Origin: Pseudomonas cremoris
GTDB taxonomy: Bacteria > Pseudomonadota > Gammaproteobacteria > Pseudomonadales > Pseudomonadaceae
Direction of reading: 5' to 3'
DNA length: 64,000 nucleotides
Assembly: GCF_014230465.1 (NCBI RefSeq)
Contig: NZ_JAAXCY010000004.1
Span: 434,001 to 498,000, forward strand
Positions 8,241-16,883 of the stretch are shown in pieces (the stretch's first letter is position 1; each line of letters opens with the position of its first letter). The notes beneath the pieces were generated by a model. That model did not search any database, had not been told where the DNA came from, and saw nothing but the letters and a program-made list of their open reading frames with translations. A program made the translations under genes and the position numbers.

Positions 8241-9418
8241 TGTGCCCGGCAGCGGGCGACGCATACGCAAGCGCCGCCCGCCAACGTTAGGGACAACACC
8301 CCTAACGGCCATGCCTGCTGACTCACTAGCAGGCTTGCCACACCACCGATCAACGCAGCCATCAACTGATGAATGAAACCGCTCAACGCCATGGCGTAAG
8401 ATCCGTTCACTGGCGACTCATCGTTTGCCAGTGACAAACTGATCGGGTAACTCATCGACTGCCCAATTACTGCCAGGCAATAAGGCAGCCAAAGTAGGAC
8501 GGCAAGCCCGGTGGCAAACACGCTGCCCAGCAACATCATTGACGTTCCCACCAGGATCAGCGTGACGCCCCAACTCAACATCGCCAACCGCCCTGTACGA
8601 GTAACGAAGCGATTGACTATCAACGCTCCCGCCAGGTAAGCCGCACTGATTGGCCAGCCAATCCAGCCATATTGTGTCGCACTCCACTTGAAATGCCCCT
8701 GCAAGATCAACGGTGCACAGGTGTTGAACGCAATAATTACTCCGTAGCCCAAACCGCCGGCCAATGCTGCGTGCAGAAAGGGAGTGTGACGAAAGATTTT
8801 AGTGTAGGTGCGCCAGGCGCAAACCGATGAATCGGCTGTTAATTGCAGCGGGAAATCTACCCGTTTCAACACCACCATCAATAGGATGGCTCCCATTGCC
8901 AATCCGTAAAAAATTGCCTCCCAACCAAACGCTGCTTGTAGCAACGACCCCATGAATTGTCCGATACCCAGCGCGATCACGAAGGTCATGCCCAACCACG
9001 ACAGCCCCTTGGCCAGCAGCGCACCGCTGAAGCTATCGCGCACCAACACTCGCGCCATCACTGAAATACCACCCGCACCAAGGCCTTGGATCAGTCGCAG
9101 CGACAAAAACGATCCGGCATCGATCGCTGATGGGACCGCCGCGCTGGCCAGCGCATACAGTGCAAGTGCCGCAAGCAATACCGGCTTTCGACCAAAATGC
9201 TCGCTCAGGCTGCCCCAAAGCAACATGGGTAATGCCATTCCAGCCAGGTAGATTGCCAGGGCAAGTGCTACGTGGTCTTCGGCGGCTGGCAAGTCACGGG
9301 CAATCGCCGGTACGGCGGGCAAGTAGCTGCTGATACCGATTTGGGCGAGGAAGGCGGTGCTGCAGGCTAGGGTGAGGGTCGTGGTTTTTTTCAACGAAAA
9401 TCTTCCATCACTGCACAT
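8207..9418 (-). CDS. MFS transporter, Bcr/CflA drug-resistance type
   Basis: The protein has 403 residues and twelve predicted hydrophobic segments. The loop 2-3 motif is [15 protein letters not shown], and the [10 protein letters not shown] and [11 protein letters not shown] stretches are typical of Bcr/CflA multidrug exporters. The ATG at 9418 has no good ribosome site. An internal TTG at 9394 is preceded by GGAAGA at good spacing and would give a protein eight residues shorter. The gene follows the oxoamine-synthase-like gene on the same strand after 80 bases, so the two may be co-transcribed and the exporter may carry that enzyme's product. It overlaps yiaY tail to tail. Confidence 0.85.
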   Translation of the reverse strand: MCSDGRFSLKKTTTLTLACSTAFLAQIGISSYLPAVPAIARDLPAAEDHVALALAIYLAGMALPMLLWGSLSEHFGRKPVLLAALALYALASAAVPSAIDAGSFLSLRLIQGLGAGGISVMARVLVRDSFSGALLAKGLSWLGMTFVIALGIGQFMGSLLQAAFGWEAIFYGLAMGAILLMVVLKRVDFPLQLTADSSVCAWRTYTKIFRHTPFLHAALAGGLGYGVIIAFNTCAPLILQGHFKWSATQYGWIGWPISAAYLAGALIVNRFVTRTGRLAMLSWGVTLILVGTSMMLLGSVFATGLAVLLWLPYCLAVIGQSMSYPISLSLANDESPVNGSYAMALSGFIHQLMAALIGGVASLLVSQQAWPLGVLSLTLAGGACVCVARCRAHQNALRKISSI

Positions 9419-9498
9419 GTTGAGGAGAAGAACTCAATCTGAGGTTTTCGCATAATTCGTGAAGCGCTTTGTTGAAATGAGTGCCTGTGCGCCTCAGG

Positions 9499-10725
9499 CT
9501 AGCCTGTGATTTTGTTTTCTTCTATTAAGGCTAAGAGGGCTGAACAAAACGAATATATAGTTTCGCGTGTCATGTCGGCACGGAGCGTTATTCGGATGGC
9601 TGCCTTTCCTCTCGGAACCACCGGAAAAAATACGGCTGAAGTGAAAAAGCCATTGTCTGCAAGTTTTATCGAAAGTGCATTGGCTGTTTCAGCGGAGCCG
9701 CAGTTTACTAAGCGAATTGCCGTGTGAGTGTTGTGTTGTTGGGTATGGATAAGGCTGTCAAATAGCTGGAGGTTACTGAGGAGTTTTTTTTGCAGTGCGG
9801 GCAACTCTGCGGAGCGGTGGATTTCTATTGAAGCCAAGCCCGCACCGATAGCTGCTGAGTTTAGGCTCTGGGACCAATTGCTGGGGCCGCCATACCTATA
9901 CATCAAGCTTTTCTGTTTTTCATTTCCGAACATTATCAAGCCACCGCTCGCACCAAACGATTTTCCAAGGGAGGCTACGATTATCGTCCGATCATCCAGT
10001 GCCTGCAGCCGAGGGCGAATAAATCCATTTCCCTGTTCTCCGAATGCGGAAAGCGCGTGGGAGTCGTCCAGATAAAGAAATAGGCCATAACTAGACTTGA
10101 GATGGAGAAGGCCATCGATATCCGCCTCTCCGCCCATGCTGTAGGTGCCGTCTGCGATGTAGGCGACATTGCTGTGCTTTTTACAGATATCTTCGATGAA
10201 GGAAATATCGTTGTGAGGTGCAGTGATGACCTCCGCTTCATCTGCGCAGGAGGCTTTAAGATGGTTCATCGAATAGTGAGCGTTTTTGTCGAATACCATG
10301 GTGGGTGGGCAGTGGCGGGTGAGCGCTCCACTCGCTAGCAAAGGCAATATTCCCGAACTGGCAGCGCTGCAAGACAAAGTGCTAAGGCAGGTCGAGTTGA
10401 AAAGACTGGACAGTTCTTTTTCATAGCGCTCGAGTATTTCAAGCTTGCATCGGTTTTTTGAGTTGGCAATTCGAAGTGTTTTTGCTGCTGTTAGGCCCTC
10501 TATGGCGCCTTTTAATATGTCAGGGTGGTAATCAAGGCCAAGATAGGAAGTTGTGCAAAAATGATGGAGTTCGCGTCCGAATTGATCGGTAAGGTAGTTG
10601 CGGTTTTTGACAGTGACATTGAGTTCACAAATTCGGCCTGTTTTAGCCAATTGCCAATCATTGTCGGAAATGCTGATTGTCTTTTTATAGTTTGAGAATT
10701 TATTTTTTTGCTGTGCGTTTTCCAT
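9499..10725 (-). CDS. PLP-dependent alpha-oxoamine synthase-like enzyme
   Basis: This 408-residue fold type I PLP enzyme resembles 8-amino-7-oxononanoate synthase, KBL and CqsA. The PLP lysine is Lys255 in SLGKSFGASGG; Asp220 and His223 are in LDDSHALSAFG; His150 is in DKNAHYSM. The C-terminal GKAAIRITLRADMT matches the AONS ending. These enzymes join an amino acid to an acyl-CoA with loss of CO2. It is not bioF, since no biotin genes are near. The start at 10725 has AAGGA nine bases upstream and is preferred over 10776. The gene is visibly AT-richer than its neighbours, which suggests transfer. A MFS exporter gene follows. Confidence 0.75.
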   Translation of the reverse strand: MENAQQKNKFSNYKKTISISDNDWQLAKTGRICELNVTVKNRNYLTDQFGRELHHFCTTSYLGLDYHPDILKGAIEGLTAAKTLRIANSKNRCKLEILERYEKELSSLFNSTCLSTLSCSAASSGILPLLASGALTRHCPPTMVFDKNAHYSMNHLKASCADEAEVITAPHNDISFIEDICKKHSNVAYIADGTYSMGGEADIDGLLHLKSSYGLFLYLDDSHALSAFGEQGNGFIRPRLQALDDRTIIVASLGKSFGASGGLIMFGNEKQKSLMYRYGGPSNWSQSLNSAAIGAGLASIEIHRSAELPALQKKLLSNLQLFDSLIHTQQHNTHTAIRLVNCGSAETANALSIKLADNGFFTSAVFFPVVPRGKAAIRITLRADMTRETIYSFCSALLALIEENKITG

Positions 10726-11062
10726 TTTTACTCGTCCTTGGAGATGGATGAAAAATGGTAGAGGGAAAAAATTCAAATGTTAAGTCGGACGCTTCCCATG
10801 CCGGCTGCTCTCGATGACGGTTATGGTGTGAGCAGTGTCCTACATAGTTGGTGGCTAATCAGCACTACTTTGTTGACTGTTTTTACATAGGGGTACATTG
10901 AAGTGCGATGTTGTGGGTTGATGACAGGGCACACGATGTTATTTGTTTAGGTCCAAGCGCACCCTATTGAGTAAGGTGTCAACGCAGTGGTCAAATGTGA
11001 CGATGGCGTTCAAAGATCTGTATCTCGGGTAGTCAAAACTGGCTGGATGAAGGAAGCACTTG
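10726..11062. other. Intergenic region, AT-rich, no gene seen
   Basis: This 337-base divergent gap separates the oxoamine-synthase-like gene from the Rossmann-fold protein gene. It holds the ribosome sites of both (AAGGA before 10725 on the minus strand; AAGGAAG before 11063). I see no convincing open frame, tRNA or strong hairpin. Base composition stays low in G+C up to about 11050 and then rises sharply, which may mark an island edge. Confidence 0.5.
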
Positions 11063-11737
11063 ATGAGAGTTCTACTATTCGGCGCCACCGGCATGGTCGG
11101 CCAAGGCGTGCTGCGCGAGTGCCTGCTGGCCGCTGACGTGCAGGAAGTGGTCGCCGTTGGCCGCACGCCCCTGACCCAGGAACACGGCAAGCTGCATCAG
11201 GTATTGCACAGCGACATGCTGGATTTCCAACCCCTGGAGAATCTGCTGCAAGGCTTCGATGCCTGCTTCTTCTGCCTCGGCGTTTCGTCGGCGGGGATGA
11301 ATGAAACCAAGTACACCCACCTCACCTACGATCTCACTCTGGTCGCTGCCAGCACCCTGGCACGGCTCAATCCGCAGATGACGTTTATCTACGTGTCCGG
11401 CGCCGGTACCGACAGCTCCGAGGCCGGTAAGTCGATGTGGGCGCGGGTCAAGGGAAAGACCGAGAACGCTTTGCTGCGCCTGCCGTTCAAGGCGGTGTAT
11501 CTGTTTCGGCCGGGGGTGATCCAGCCGTTGCATGGCGTGCGTTCGAAGACGCCGTTGTATCAATCGTTCTATACCGTGCTCGGGCCGTTGCTCTCGTTCT
11601 TTCGCCGGGTAAAACCAGGTTGGGTGGTGAGTACCGAGACCGTCGGCCGGGCGATGTTGCAGGCCGCGAGTGTTGGTGCGCCGCAGCCGGTGGTAGAGCA
11701 AGCCGAGATCAACCGCTTGGCCAACGAGCGTCACTGA
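11063..11737 (+). CDS. NAD(P)-binding Rossmann-fold protein (HTATIP2/atypical SDR-like)
   Basis: This 224-residue protein has an N-terminal dinucleotide-binding loop, GATGMVGQG (residues 8-16), and continues as an atypical short-chain dehydrogenase of the NAD(P)H-binding/HTATIP2 group. Further motifs are FFCLGVSSAG, IYVSGAGTDSS and a VYLFRPGVIQP segment. Its substrate is unknown. AAGGAAG precedes the ATG at 11063. The stop codon overlaps the start of the 51-residue protein gene (TGATG), so the two are translationally coupled. Confidence 0.85.
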   Translation: MRVLLFGATGMVGQGVLRECLLAADVQEVVAVGRTPLTQEHGKLHQVLHSDMLDFQPLENLLQGFDACFFCLGVSSAGMNETKYTHLTYDLTLVAASTLARLNPQMTFIYVSGAGTDSSEAGKSMWARVKGKTENALLRLPFKAVYLFRPGVIQPLHGVRSKTPLYQSFYTVLGPLLSFFRRVKPGWVVSTETVGRAMLQAASVGAPQPVVEQAEINRLANERH

Positions 11738-11892
11738 TGTTGCACAAGAGCCTGGTGCGTCGACTGGATCTGATCACCCTGATGGAGCTGGAGCAAGTGC
11801 TCGGCGTGAGCCTGTTTGTGCGGCGCGCCAAAGGTATGGACCTTACCGCCGCCGATATCCAACGCCTGAAAACCTCGGGAGTGGTGCAATGA
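11737..11892 (+). CDS. Small conserved-looking protein, 51 residues, unknown function
   Basis: The ATG at 11737 lies inside the TGATG overlap with the previous stop, and its TGA overlaps the ATG of the HMG-CoA lyase gene (ATGA). The product starts MLHKSLVRRLDLITLMELEQ and ends TSGVVQ. It is charged and probably helical, with no membrane segment or cysteine motif. Tight coupling on both sides argues that it is a real gene, but I do not recognise a family. Confidence 0.65.
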   Translation: MLHKSLVRRLDLITLMELEQVLGVSLFVRRAKGMDLTAADIQRLKTSGVVQ

Positions 11893-12830
11893 TTTCTGAT
11901 TATTCCGACGCGCTGATCGTGCAGGAAGTGTCGCCGCGCGATGGCCTACAGATCGAACCGACCTGGGTCGAGACGGCTGACAAGATCGCCTTGATCGATC
12001 AGCTTTCCCTCGCGGGTTTTTCGCGGATCGAAGCCGGTTCGTTTGTCTCGCCCAAAGCCATTCCTGCGTTGCGCGATGGCGAGCAAGTGTTCCAGGGCAT
12101 CGCGCGTAAGTCTGGTGTGATCTACGTAGCGCTGATCCCCAACCTCAAGGGCGCCCAGCGCGCCATCGAGTCCCGCGCCGATGAGTTGAACCTGGTGATG
12201 TCCGCCAGCCAGACCCACAACCTGGCCAATATGCGCATGCGCTGCGAGGCTTCATTGGCGGCGTTTGGTGATATCACTCGCTTTGCTGCCGAGCATCCGG
12301 TTCGGCTCAACGGCAGCATCGCCACCACCTTCGGCTGCCCGTTCGAAGGCAAGATCGATGAAGACCGCGTGCTGCAGATTGTCGACGCTTATCAGGCGTT
12401 GGGCATCCAAGGTATCAGCCTCGCCGACACCACCGGCATGGCCAGTCCACGTCAGGTGGAACGCCTGGTCAAACGCGTGTTGGCGCGTGTGTCCGCCAGC
12501 GATCTGACCCTGCATTTTCATAACACTCGCGGCTTGGGTTTGTGCAATGTGCTGGCCGCGTATGAGGCCGGCGCACGGCGCTTTGATGCCGCGCTTGGCG
12601 GCTTGGGCGGTTGCCCATTTGCGCCCGGTGCGTCGGGCAATATCTGCACCGAAGACCTGGTGAACCTCTGTGAAGCAGTCGGTATTCCCACCGGCATCGA
12701 CCTGCCGCACTTGTTGCAAATGTCTCGCCGCCTGCCGGCTTTGCTGGGCCATGACCTGCCTGGCCAGGTAGCCAAGGCCGGGCGCAATTGCGACTTGCAT
12801 CCACCGCCGGCTTACATCGCCACGCTGTAA
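11889..12830 (+). CDS. Hydroxymethylglutaryl-CoA lyase
   Basis: This 313-residue TIM-barrel enzyme of the HMGL-like family carries VSPRDGLQ near the N terminus, the HFHNTRG metal-binding pair and the catalytic cysteine loop GLGGCPFAPGASGN. It splits HMG-CoA into acetyl-CoA and acetoacetate, the last step of leucine and isovalerate breakdown. The usual liu genes are not next to it; instead it ends a coupled operon with a Rossmann-fold protein and a 51-residue protein. It may act in leucine breakdown or on a related 3-hydroxy-3-methylacyl-CoA. Confidence 0.9.
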   Translation: MISDYSDALIVQEVSPRDGLQIEPTWVETADKIALIDQLSLAGFSRIEAGSFVSPKAIPALRDGEQVFQGIARKSGVIYVALIPNLKGAQRAIESRADELNLVMSASQTHNLANMRMRCEASLAAFGDITRFAAEHPVRLNGSIATTFGCPFEGKIDEDRVLQIVDAYQALGIQGISLADTTGMASPRQVERLVKRVLARVSASDLTLHFHNTRGLGLCNVLAAYEAGARRFDAALGGLGGCPFAPGASGNICTEDLVNLCEAVGIPTGIDLPHLLQMSRRLPALLGHDLPGQVAKAGRNCDLHPPPAYIATL

Positions 12831-12837
12831 CGCCGCA

Positions 12838-12859
12838 CCCGACAACAAAAACAATCGGG
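12838..12859 (+). other. Stem-loop after HMG-CoA lyase gene with A-rich CA-motif loop
   Basis: CCCGA and TCGGG pair around the loop CAACAAAAACAA, eight bases after the stop codon. There is no T-tract, so it is a weak terminator at best. The loop contains AACAAAAA, which fits the AANAANAA pattern bound by Hfq/Crc in pseudomonads. Confidence 0.3.
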
Positions 12860-12946
12860 CGCCTGTGAGCAGCCCGCTAGAGCGACACCACTTACAGCCT
12901 TGGCGCGGGCCTGCCGCAGAAATTGCGCACCCTCGACAAGGGCTGA

Positions 12947-13435
12947 TCAGCCCGCCGTTGCCAAGGAGCGGGCAGGGCTGGCGCTGAACTGGATCAACGC
13001 CACGCCGCCGATCAACAACAACGCCCCCAACACGCGGGGCGTCGTCAGTTGGCGCTCCACCAAGCCGAACAGGCCGAAGTGATCGAGTGCCAGCGACGCC
13101 AGAATCTGCCCGGCCATGGCCAGTGCAATAAACCCCGACGCACCGAGTTTGGGCAACAGCATCAGCGCCAGGGAAATAAAGCACACGCCAAACGCACCAC
13201 CGGCCCACATCCACAGCGGGGCCTTGCTGATAAACGTCAGGCTCGGCAACGGTAAACGCAGTGCCAGAATCACCGGCAGCAACACAATGATGCTGATCAG
13301 CAACGACGCCAATGTGGCCCACAGCGGGTGCCCGAGCCCTCGTCCCAGGTTGGCGTTGATCGCACTTTGAAACGGCACCACCGCCCCGGCGATCACCGCC
13401 AGCGTCAATAAGCCTACCCAATGCAGCGTGGTCAT
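12947..13435 (-). CDS. YdcZ/DUF606-type small DMT permease
   Basis: This 162-residue protein has five hydrophobic segments and the family opening VPFQSAINANLGRGLGHPLWATLASL. It also shows MWAGGAFGVCFISLALMLLP. DUF606 proteins are half-size DMT transporters that may act as dimers in the inner membrane; the substrate is unknown. The gene is divergent from a LysR regulator gene at 13522, which may control it. Confidence 0.85.
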   Translation of the reverse strand: MTTLHWVGLLTLAVIAGAVVPFQSAINANLGRGLGHPLWATLASLLISIIVLLPVILALRLPLPSLTFISKAPLWMWAGGAFGVCFISLALMLLPKLGASGFIALAMAGQILASLALDHFGLFGLVERQLTTPRVLGALLLIGGVALIQFSASPARSLATAG

Positions 13436-13521
13436 TTGATGTCTCCCAGAGGTTTTTCTGGACTCTAGGCTATTCGTGCCGCAAATTTAAATTCCAAGTT
13501 CTTATGCAGGGCATGCAGCTA

Positions 13522-14418
13522 ATGAATGATCTGCGTCGTATCGACCTTAACCTGCTGGTGATTCTTGACGCCTTGCTCAGCGAGCACCACGTCACCCGAG
13601 CAGCCGAGCGTTTACACCTGAGCCAACCCGCGGTCAGCCACGCGTTGGCGCGCCTGAGGGATTTGTTGGGTGACCCGTTGCTGGTCCGTCAGGGTGGTAG
13701 CTTGGTGCCGACTGCGCGGGCGTTGGAGCTGGCCACACCATTGGCCGAAGCCCTGGCCCACGTGCAAGCGCTGCTGGCGCCGAACCGGTTTGATCCTGCA
13801 TCGGCCAAACGCCGGTTTCGCGTGGCAATGTCGGACTATAGCGCGGCGATTTTCCTACCCGGGTTGGTGCGTACCTTGCGTCGCGAGGCTCCGGGTATCG
13901 ACCTGCAAATCATCCAGGCGAGCCGTGAAGGTATGGTTGATGGCGTGCTCAATGGCGATCTTGACCTGGCCGCCGGCGTGTTCCCTGACATGCCCGCCGA
14001 ACTGCGCACCACGCCCCTGTTCGATGAGCATTACACCTGCCTGGTGGATCGCGACAGCCTGCCGGATGACGGCTCGCTGGACCTGGCTACGTACCTGTCG
14101 CGCCCCCATGTGCTGCTGGAAATGCGCGGCAGCGGCACACCGGAAATCGAGCGGGCGTTGACCGCGATTCGTGAGCGCCGGCATGTGGCAATCAGCCTGC
14201 CGCATTGGGGCGTGGCGCCTCAGTTGATCAAGGGCACAGACCTGATTTTGACGGTGTCTTCCCGGGGCTTGCTGAACATCGACCGCGGGCATCTGGTGGC
14301 TGTGCCGCCGCCGTTTCATATTCCGTCGTTTGCGGTGGAGTTGGCGTGGCATGCGCGGCGGGGCGGGGATTCTGGATTGCAGTGGTTGACGGGGCGGGTG
14401 CAGGATGTATTGGCATGA
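13522..14418 (+). CDS. LysR-family transcriptional regulator
   Basis: The protein has an N-terminal winged HTH (RIDLNLLVILDALLSEHHVT, then LSQPAVSHALARLRD) and a LysR substrate-binding domain from about residue 90. The start with MNDLRRIDL (13522, AGGG ten bases upstream) fits relatives better than ATG 13504 or 13513. It is divergent from the DUF606 permease gene, with the AT palindrome AATTTAAATT (13484-13493) in the gap. It probably controls that permease. The co-inducer is unknown. Confidence 0.85.
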   Translation: MNDLRRIDLNLLVILDALLSEHHVTRAAERLHLSQPAVSHALARLRDLLGDPLLVRQGGSLVPTARALELATPLAEALAHVQALLAPNRFDPASAKRRFRVAMSDYSAAIFLPGLVRTLRREAPGIDLQIIQASREGMVDGVLNGDLDLAAGVFPDMPAELRTTPLFDEHYTCLVDRDSLPDDGSLDLATYLSRPHVLLEMRGSGTPEIERALTAIRERRHVAISLPHWGVAPQLIKGTDLILTVSSRGLLNIDRGHLVAVPPPFHIPSFAVELAWHARRGGDSGLQWLTGRVQDVLA

Positions 14419-14487
14419 AACTGCTTCAAATAGGGGGGGAGACGTGACGACCGTTCGTCGCACTGACGAGTTTTTTCTAAACCTTTG

Positions 14488-14529
14488 CCGTCCTGAAAAT
14501 TCGAATTCAGGGCGGGGTGTTTTCCCCGC
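14488..14529 (+). promoter_or_regulatory. Two adjacent stem-loops in the DUF4142 leader
   Basis: CCTGAA and TTCAGG form one inverted repeat around AATTCGAA-type sequence (14488-14515). Directly after, GCGGGG-TGTTTT-CCCCGC (14512-14529) forms a second stem that shares bases with the first, so the two may be alternatives. They end about 15 bases before the ribosome site GGAGGA. A regulatory leader is possible; the first repeat could equally be a protein operator. Confidence 0.35.
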
Positions 14530-14557
14530 ACTTATTTTTGCCCTGGAGGAACCCATC

Positions 14558-15085
14558 ATGAGCCGCATGGCTATCCGGTTACGCACCGCCAGTTTCGCGA
14601 TGCTGCTGGGCCTCGGCGCCAGCAATGCTTTCGCCCAGTCGCCTGCTGAATTCATCGAGCAGGCTTCGGCCAAAGGTATGGCCGATATCGAAACCAGCCG
14701 CATGGCCCACGCCAAAACCTCGTCCCAGGAAATCAAGGACTACACCATCGAGGTGATCAACGAGCGCACCCTGGCCAACCAGCACCTGGCGGCCATCGCC
14801 AAGAAGCTCGACCTGCCGGTGGCGCCGCGCGAGAAGATCATCGACAAAGCCGAAACCCTGATGCCTGAACTCAAGGACGGCGACTCGTTCGACGCCGCCT
14901 ACACCGCGCAGCAGGTCAAGGAAAACGAAGACGCCATCGCCCTGTTCAAGCAGGAAGGCGCTGCGTCCGATGTGCCGGAAATAAAGGCTTTGGTGGATGA
15001 GACGCTGCCCAAGTTGGAGGAGCGTCTGCAAAAAGCCCGTGCCCTGGCGTCGACCTACGGCAAAGGCCATCAAGGCGACGGTTGA
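14558..15085 (+). CDS. DUF4142 periplasmic protein
   Basis: This 175-residue protein has a signal peptide (MSRMAIRLRTASFAMLLGLG, cleavage after AFA) and a helical DUF4142 domain: AEFIEQASAKGMADIETSR, then SSQEIKDYTIEVINERTLANQ. DUF4142 proteins are ferritin-like four-helix bundles found in the periplasm and often stress-induced; the function is not established. GGAGGA precedes the ATG at good spacing. A strong bidirectional terminator follows. Confidence 0.85.
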   Translation: MSRMAIRLRTASFAMLLGLGASNAFAQSPAEFIEQASAKGMADIETSRMAHAKTSSQEIKDYTIEVINERTLANQHLAAIAKKLDLPVAPREKIIDKAETLMPELKDGDSFDAAYTAQQVKENEDAIALFKQEGAASDVPEIKALVDETLPKLEERLQKARALASTYGKGHQGDG

Positions 15086-15102
15086 TAGCGTCACTTGATG
15101 TG

Positions 15103-15139
15103 AAAACGGCGGTTGGATGCTCTCCAACCGCCGTTTTTT
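15103..15139. terminator. Bidirectional rho-independent terminator
   Basis: A ten-base-pair stem, CGGCGGTTGG/CCAACCGCCG (15107-15116 and 15124-15133), is flanked by an A-run and a T-run. It lies between the convergent DUF4142 and iron-permease-family genes and serves both. Confidence 0.9.
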
Positions 15140-15563
15140 ATGCCTGATTCAGGTCAGTCTTGTCATGCGCTGCGTCGTCTGCAACATCGCCGCAACCACT
15201 GTTCAGGCTCACCGTGCCGGTACTGCCAATGCTGCGGTATTGCTGGCGCAGTTTTTCCAGCTCTTTGCGGTCCAGGCCATCCAGGCTGAGCACGGCATTT
15301 TGTGCGTCCTTGGAGACGCGCAACAGTTCGTCGATCTTGATGTGCAGGATGTCGTTGTCACGGTTTTGCGTGTTCTGGATCAGGAACACCATCAGGAACG
15401 TGATGATGGTGGTCGAGGTGTTGATGATCAGTTGCCAGGTGTCGTTGTAGTGGAAGTACGGCCCGCTCAGGCTCCACACCAGAATCAACGCCACTGCCGC
15501 ATAGAACGTGCGCGGGCTGCCTGCCCAGCGGGACAGGGATTGCGAGACTGCGGAGAATTTCAT
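15138..15563 (-). CDS. Low-affinity iron permease family protein
   Basis: The protein has 141 residues with two membrane segments (about 20-34 and 43-62) and the signature TWQLIINTSTTIITFLMVFL followed by IQNTQNRDNDILHIKIDELL. This matches the Iron_permease (Fet4-like) family. Bacterial members are short and their iron transport role is not well shown. The gene is monocistronic and ends within the shared terminator. Confidence 0.85.
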   Translation of the reverse strand: MKFSAVSQSLSRWAGSPRTFYAAVALILVWSLSGPYFHYNDTWQLIINTSTTIITFLMVFLIQNTQNRDNDILHIKIDELLRVSKDAQNAVLSLDGLDRKELEKLRQQYRSIGSTGTVSLNSGCGDVADDAAHDKTDLNQA

Positions 15564-15667
15564 GACCGTTTTCCTTCAACAGGGTGGGTGATGAAAGTAT
15601 GGACCGCAGGGAATCCTTGAAATTTCTTTTTACAAATTGCCATAGCAACAACGTTCTACGGTTTTAC

Positions 15668-16168
15668 TCAGAACGCCAGCTCCGCTTGGCCTGAGCCTTC
15701 CAGCGCAAGCAGATATTGCTTGGCTTCCAGGCCACCGGCGAACCCGGTCAGGCCACCAGAAGCACCAATTACCCGATGGCACGGTGCGATGATCGAAATG
15801 GGATTACGCCCATTGGCGGCACCCACTGCACGCACGGCTTTGGGGTTGCCGATTTGCTGGGCGATCTGGCTGTAGCTACGGGTTTCGCCAAACGGAATGG
15901 TCAGCAGCGCTTGCCAGACTTGTTTCTGGAAGTCGGTGCCGTCGAAATCCAGTTCCAGTTCGAATCGGTTTCGCGTGCCGGCGAAGTATTCCTGCAACTG
16001 ACGCTCGGTTTCCAATAGCACCGGGCTGTCATTGGCCTCGTGCAACTCACCCAGGCGAACCCGGTTGGCGCGTTCGACTTCCCACAGAATGGCGCTGAGT
16101 TTGCCGTTGCGCGCCACCAACGTGAGCTGGCCGACGGGGGAGGGCATGAGCTTGTATTCATAGGGCAT
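15668..16168 (-). CDS. ogt: Methylated-DNA--protein-cysteine methyltransferase
   Basis: This 166-residue protein has the alkyl-acceptor motif PCHRV with Cys130, preceded by the arginine-finger region RAVGAANGRNP. It removes methyl from O6-methylguanine by suicide transfer. There is no AdaA-type N-terminal domain, so it is the constitutive Ogt form rather than Ada. Confidence 0.93.
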   Translation of the reverse strand: MPYEYKLMPSPVGQLTLVARNGKLSAILWEVERANRVRLGELHEANDSPVLLETERQLQEYFAGTRNRFELELDFDGTDFQKQVWQALLTIPFGETRSYSQIAQQIGNPKAVRAVGAANGRNPISIIAPCHRVIGASGGLTGFAGGLEAKQYLLALEGSGQAELAF

Positions 16169-16267
16169 GGGCCGGGCTCCTGAGTGTGTTATTGAAGTCT
16201 AAAGCGATACGCCTGGAGGGGAACTACGTTTCTTGCGGTCGAATTCCGCCTCGCCAGGACAGCACCA

Positions 16268-16678
16268 TTATCCTTCTTGCTGCAAAACCTTCAGGGCTGC
16301 CGAGGCCAAAAAACCCGAGCGGCTTTTTTCTTCCGGGTGATGCAACACGTATTCATCGATGCGGTTCAGCAGATAACCGGGCAGCGTAATGTTGAGCTTT
16401 TGCGCCTTGCCCAGATACTTGGTGACATCAATGTCCACCACTGCCCAGGTGCAGCCCGCGTACTGCGGGTTGGCGGCATGCAGGGTGACTTTCTGCGCGT
16501 TGGGGATCGGTGCACCGTCTTCGGCGAGGATCTCAAAGTGCCCTTCAATGGCTTCACGAGCCATGGCCATGGCGTCGTCCAGATCGTCGCCGGCGGAGTA
16601 GCAGCCAGGGATATCCGGTACTTCCACGCCCCAGGCGTGGTCTTCGTCGCCGGTTGAAATTGCAATGGGGTAAAGCAT
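16268..16678 (-). CDS. hicB: HicB-family antitoxin
   Basis: This 136-residue protein has a HicB-like domain (VEVPDIPGCYSAGDDLDDAM) and a C-terminal ribbon-helix-helix part (KLNITLPGYLLNRIDEYV) that binds DNA. It would neutralise the HicA toxin encoded just upstream and repress the operon. GGAGG precedes the ATG. The fused RHH domain places it in the HicB type with a DNA-binding C terminus. Confidence 0.92.
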   Translation of the reverse strand: MLYPIAISTGDEDHAWGVEVPDIPGCYSAGDDLDDAMAMAREAIEGHFEILAEDGAPIPNAQKVTLHAANPQYAGCTWAVVDIDVTKYLGKAQKLNITLPGYLLNRIDEYVLHHPEEKSRSGFLASAALKVLQQEG

Positions 16679-16700
16679 GTCTGTTGTCCTCCAGGGACGG

Positions 16701-16883
16701 TTAACTCAACAAAGCCTGTTTCAAAATGCTTTTGGCGGTCTTGTCCAACAGGTCCTTCTTTGGATGAGGAATCGTTACCAGTCCCGGTTTTGTGGGGTGC
16801 TTGAAGTGGTGATGGCTGCCCCTGATGCGTACCAAGTACCAACCATCCGCAACGATATGGCCTATCAAATAACGGCTATCCAC
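16701..16883 (-). CDS. hicA: HicA-family mRNA interferase toxin
   Basis: This 60-residue protein has the HicA double-stranded-RNA-binding-like fold, with the catalytic histidine in RIRGSHHHFKHP. It begins with GTG at 16883 after a perfect AGGAGG. That ribosome site lies within a small inverted repeat (ACACC and GGTGT), which may be the HicB operator or an RNA hairpin limiting toxin translation. The toxin gene precedes hicB, the usual order. Confidence 0.9.
   Translation of the reverse strand: MDSRYLIGHIVADGWYLVRIRGSHHHFKHPTKPGLVTIPHPKKDLLDKTAKSILKQALLS

Noticed and set aside
9499..10725. Naming the oxoamine-synthase-like gene bioF or kbl
   Set aside because: No biotin or threonine dehydrogenase gene is near, the N terminus differs, and the gene looks transferred.
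8207..12830. A prophage or transposon as source of the AT-rich stretch
   Set aside because: No integrase, transposase, terminal repeats or phage genes are visible; only composition suggests transfer.
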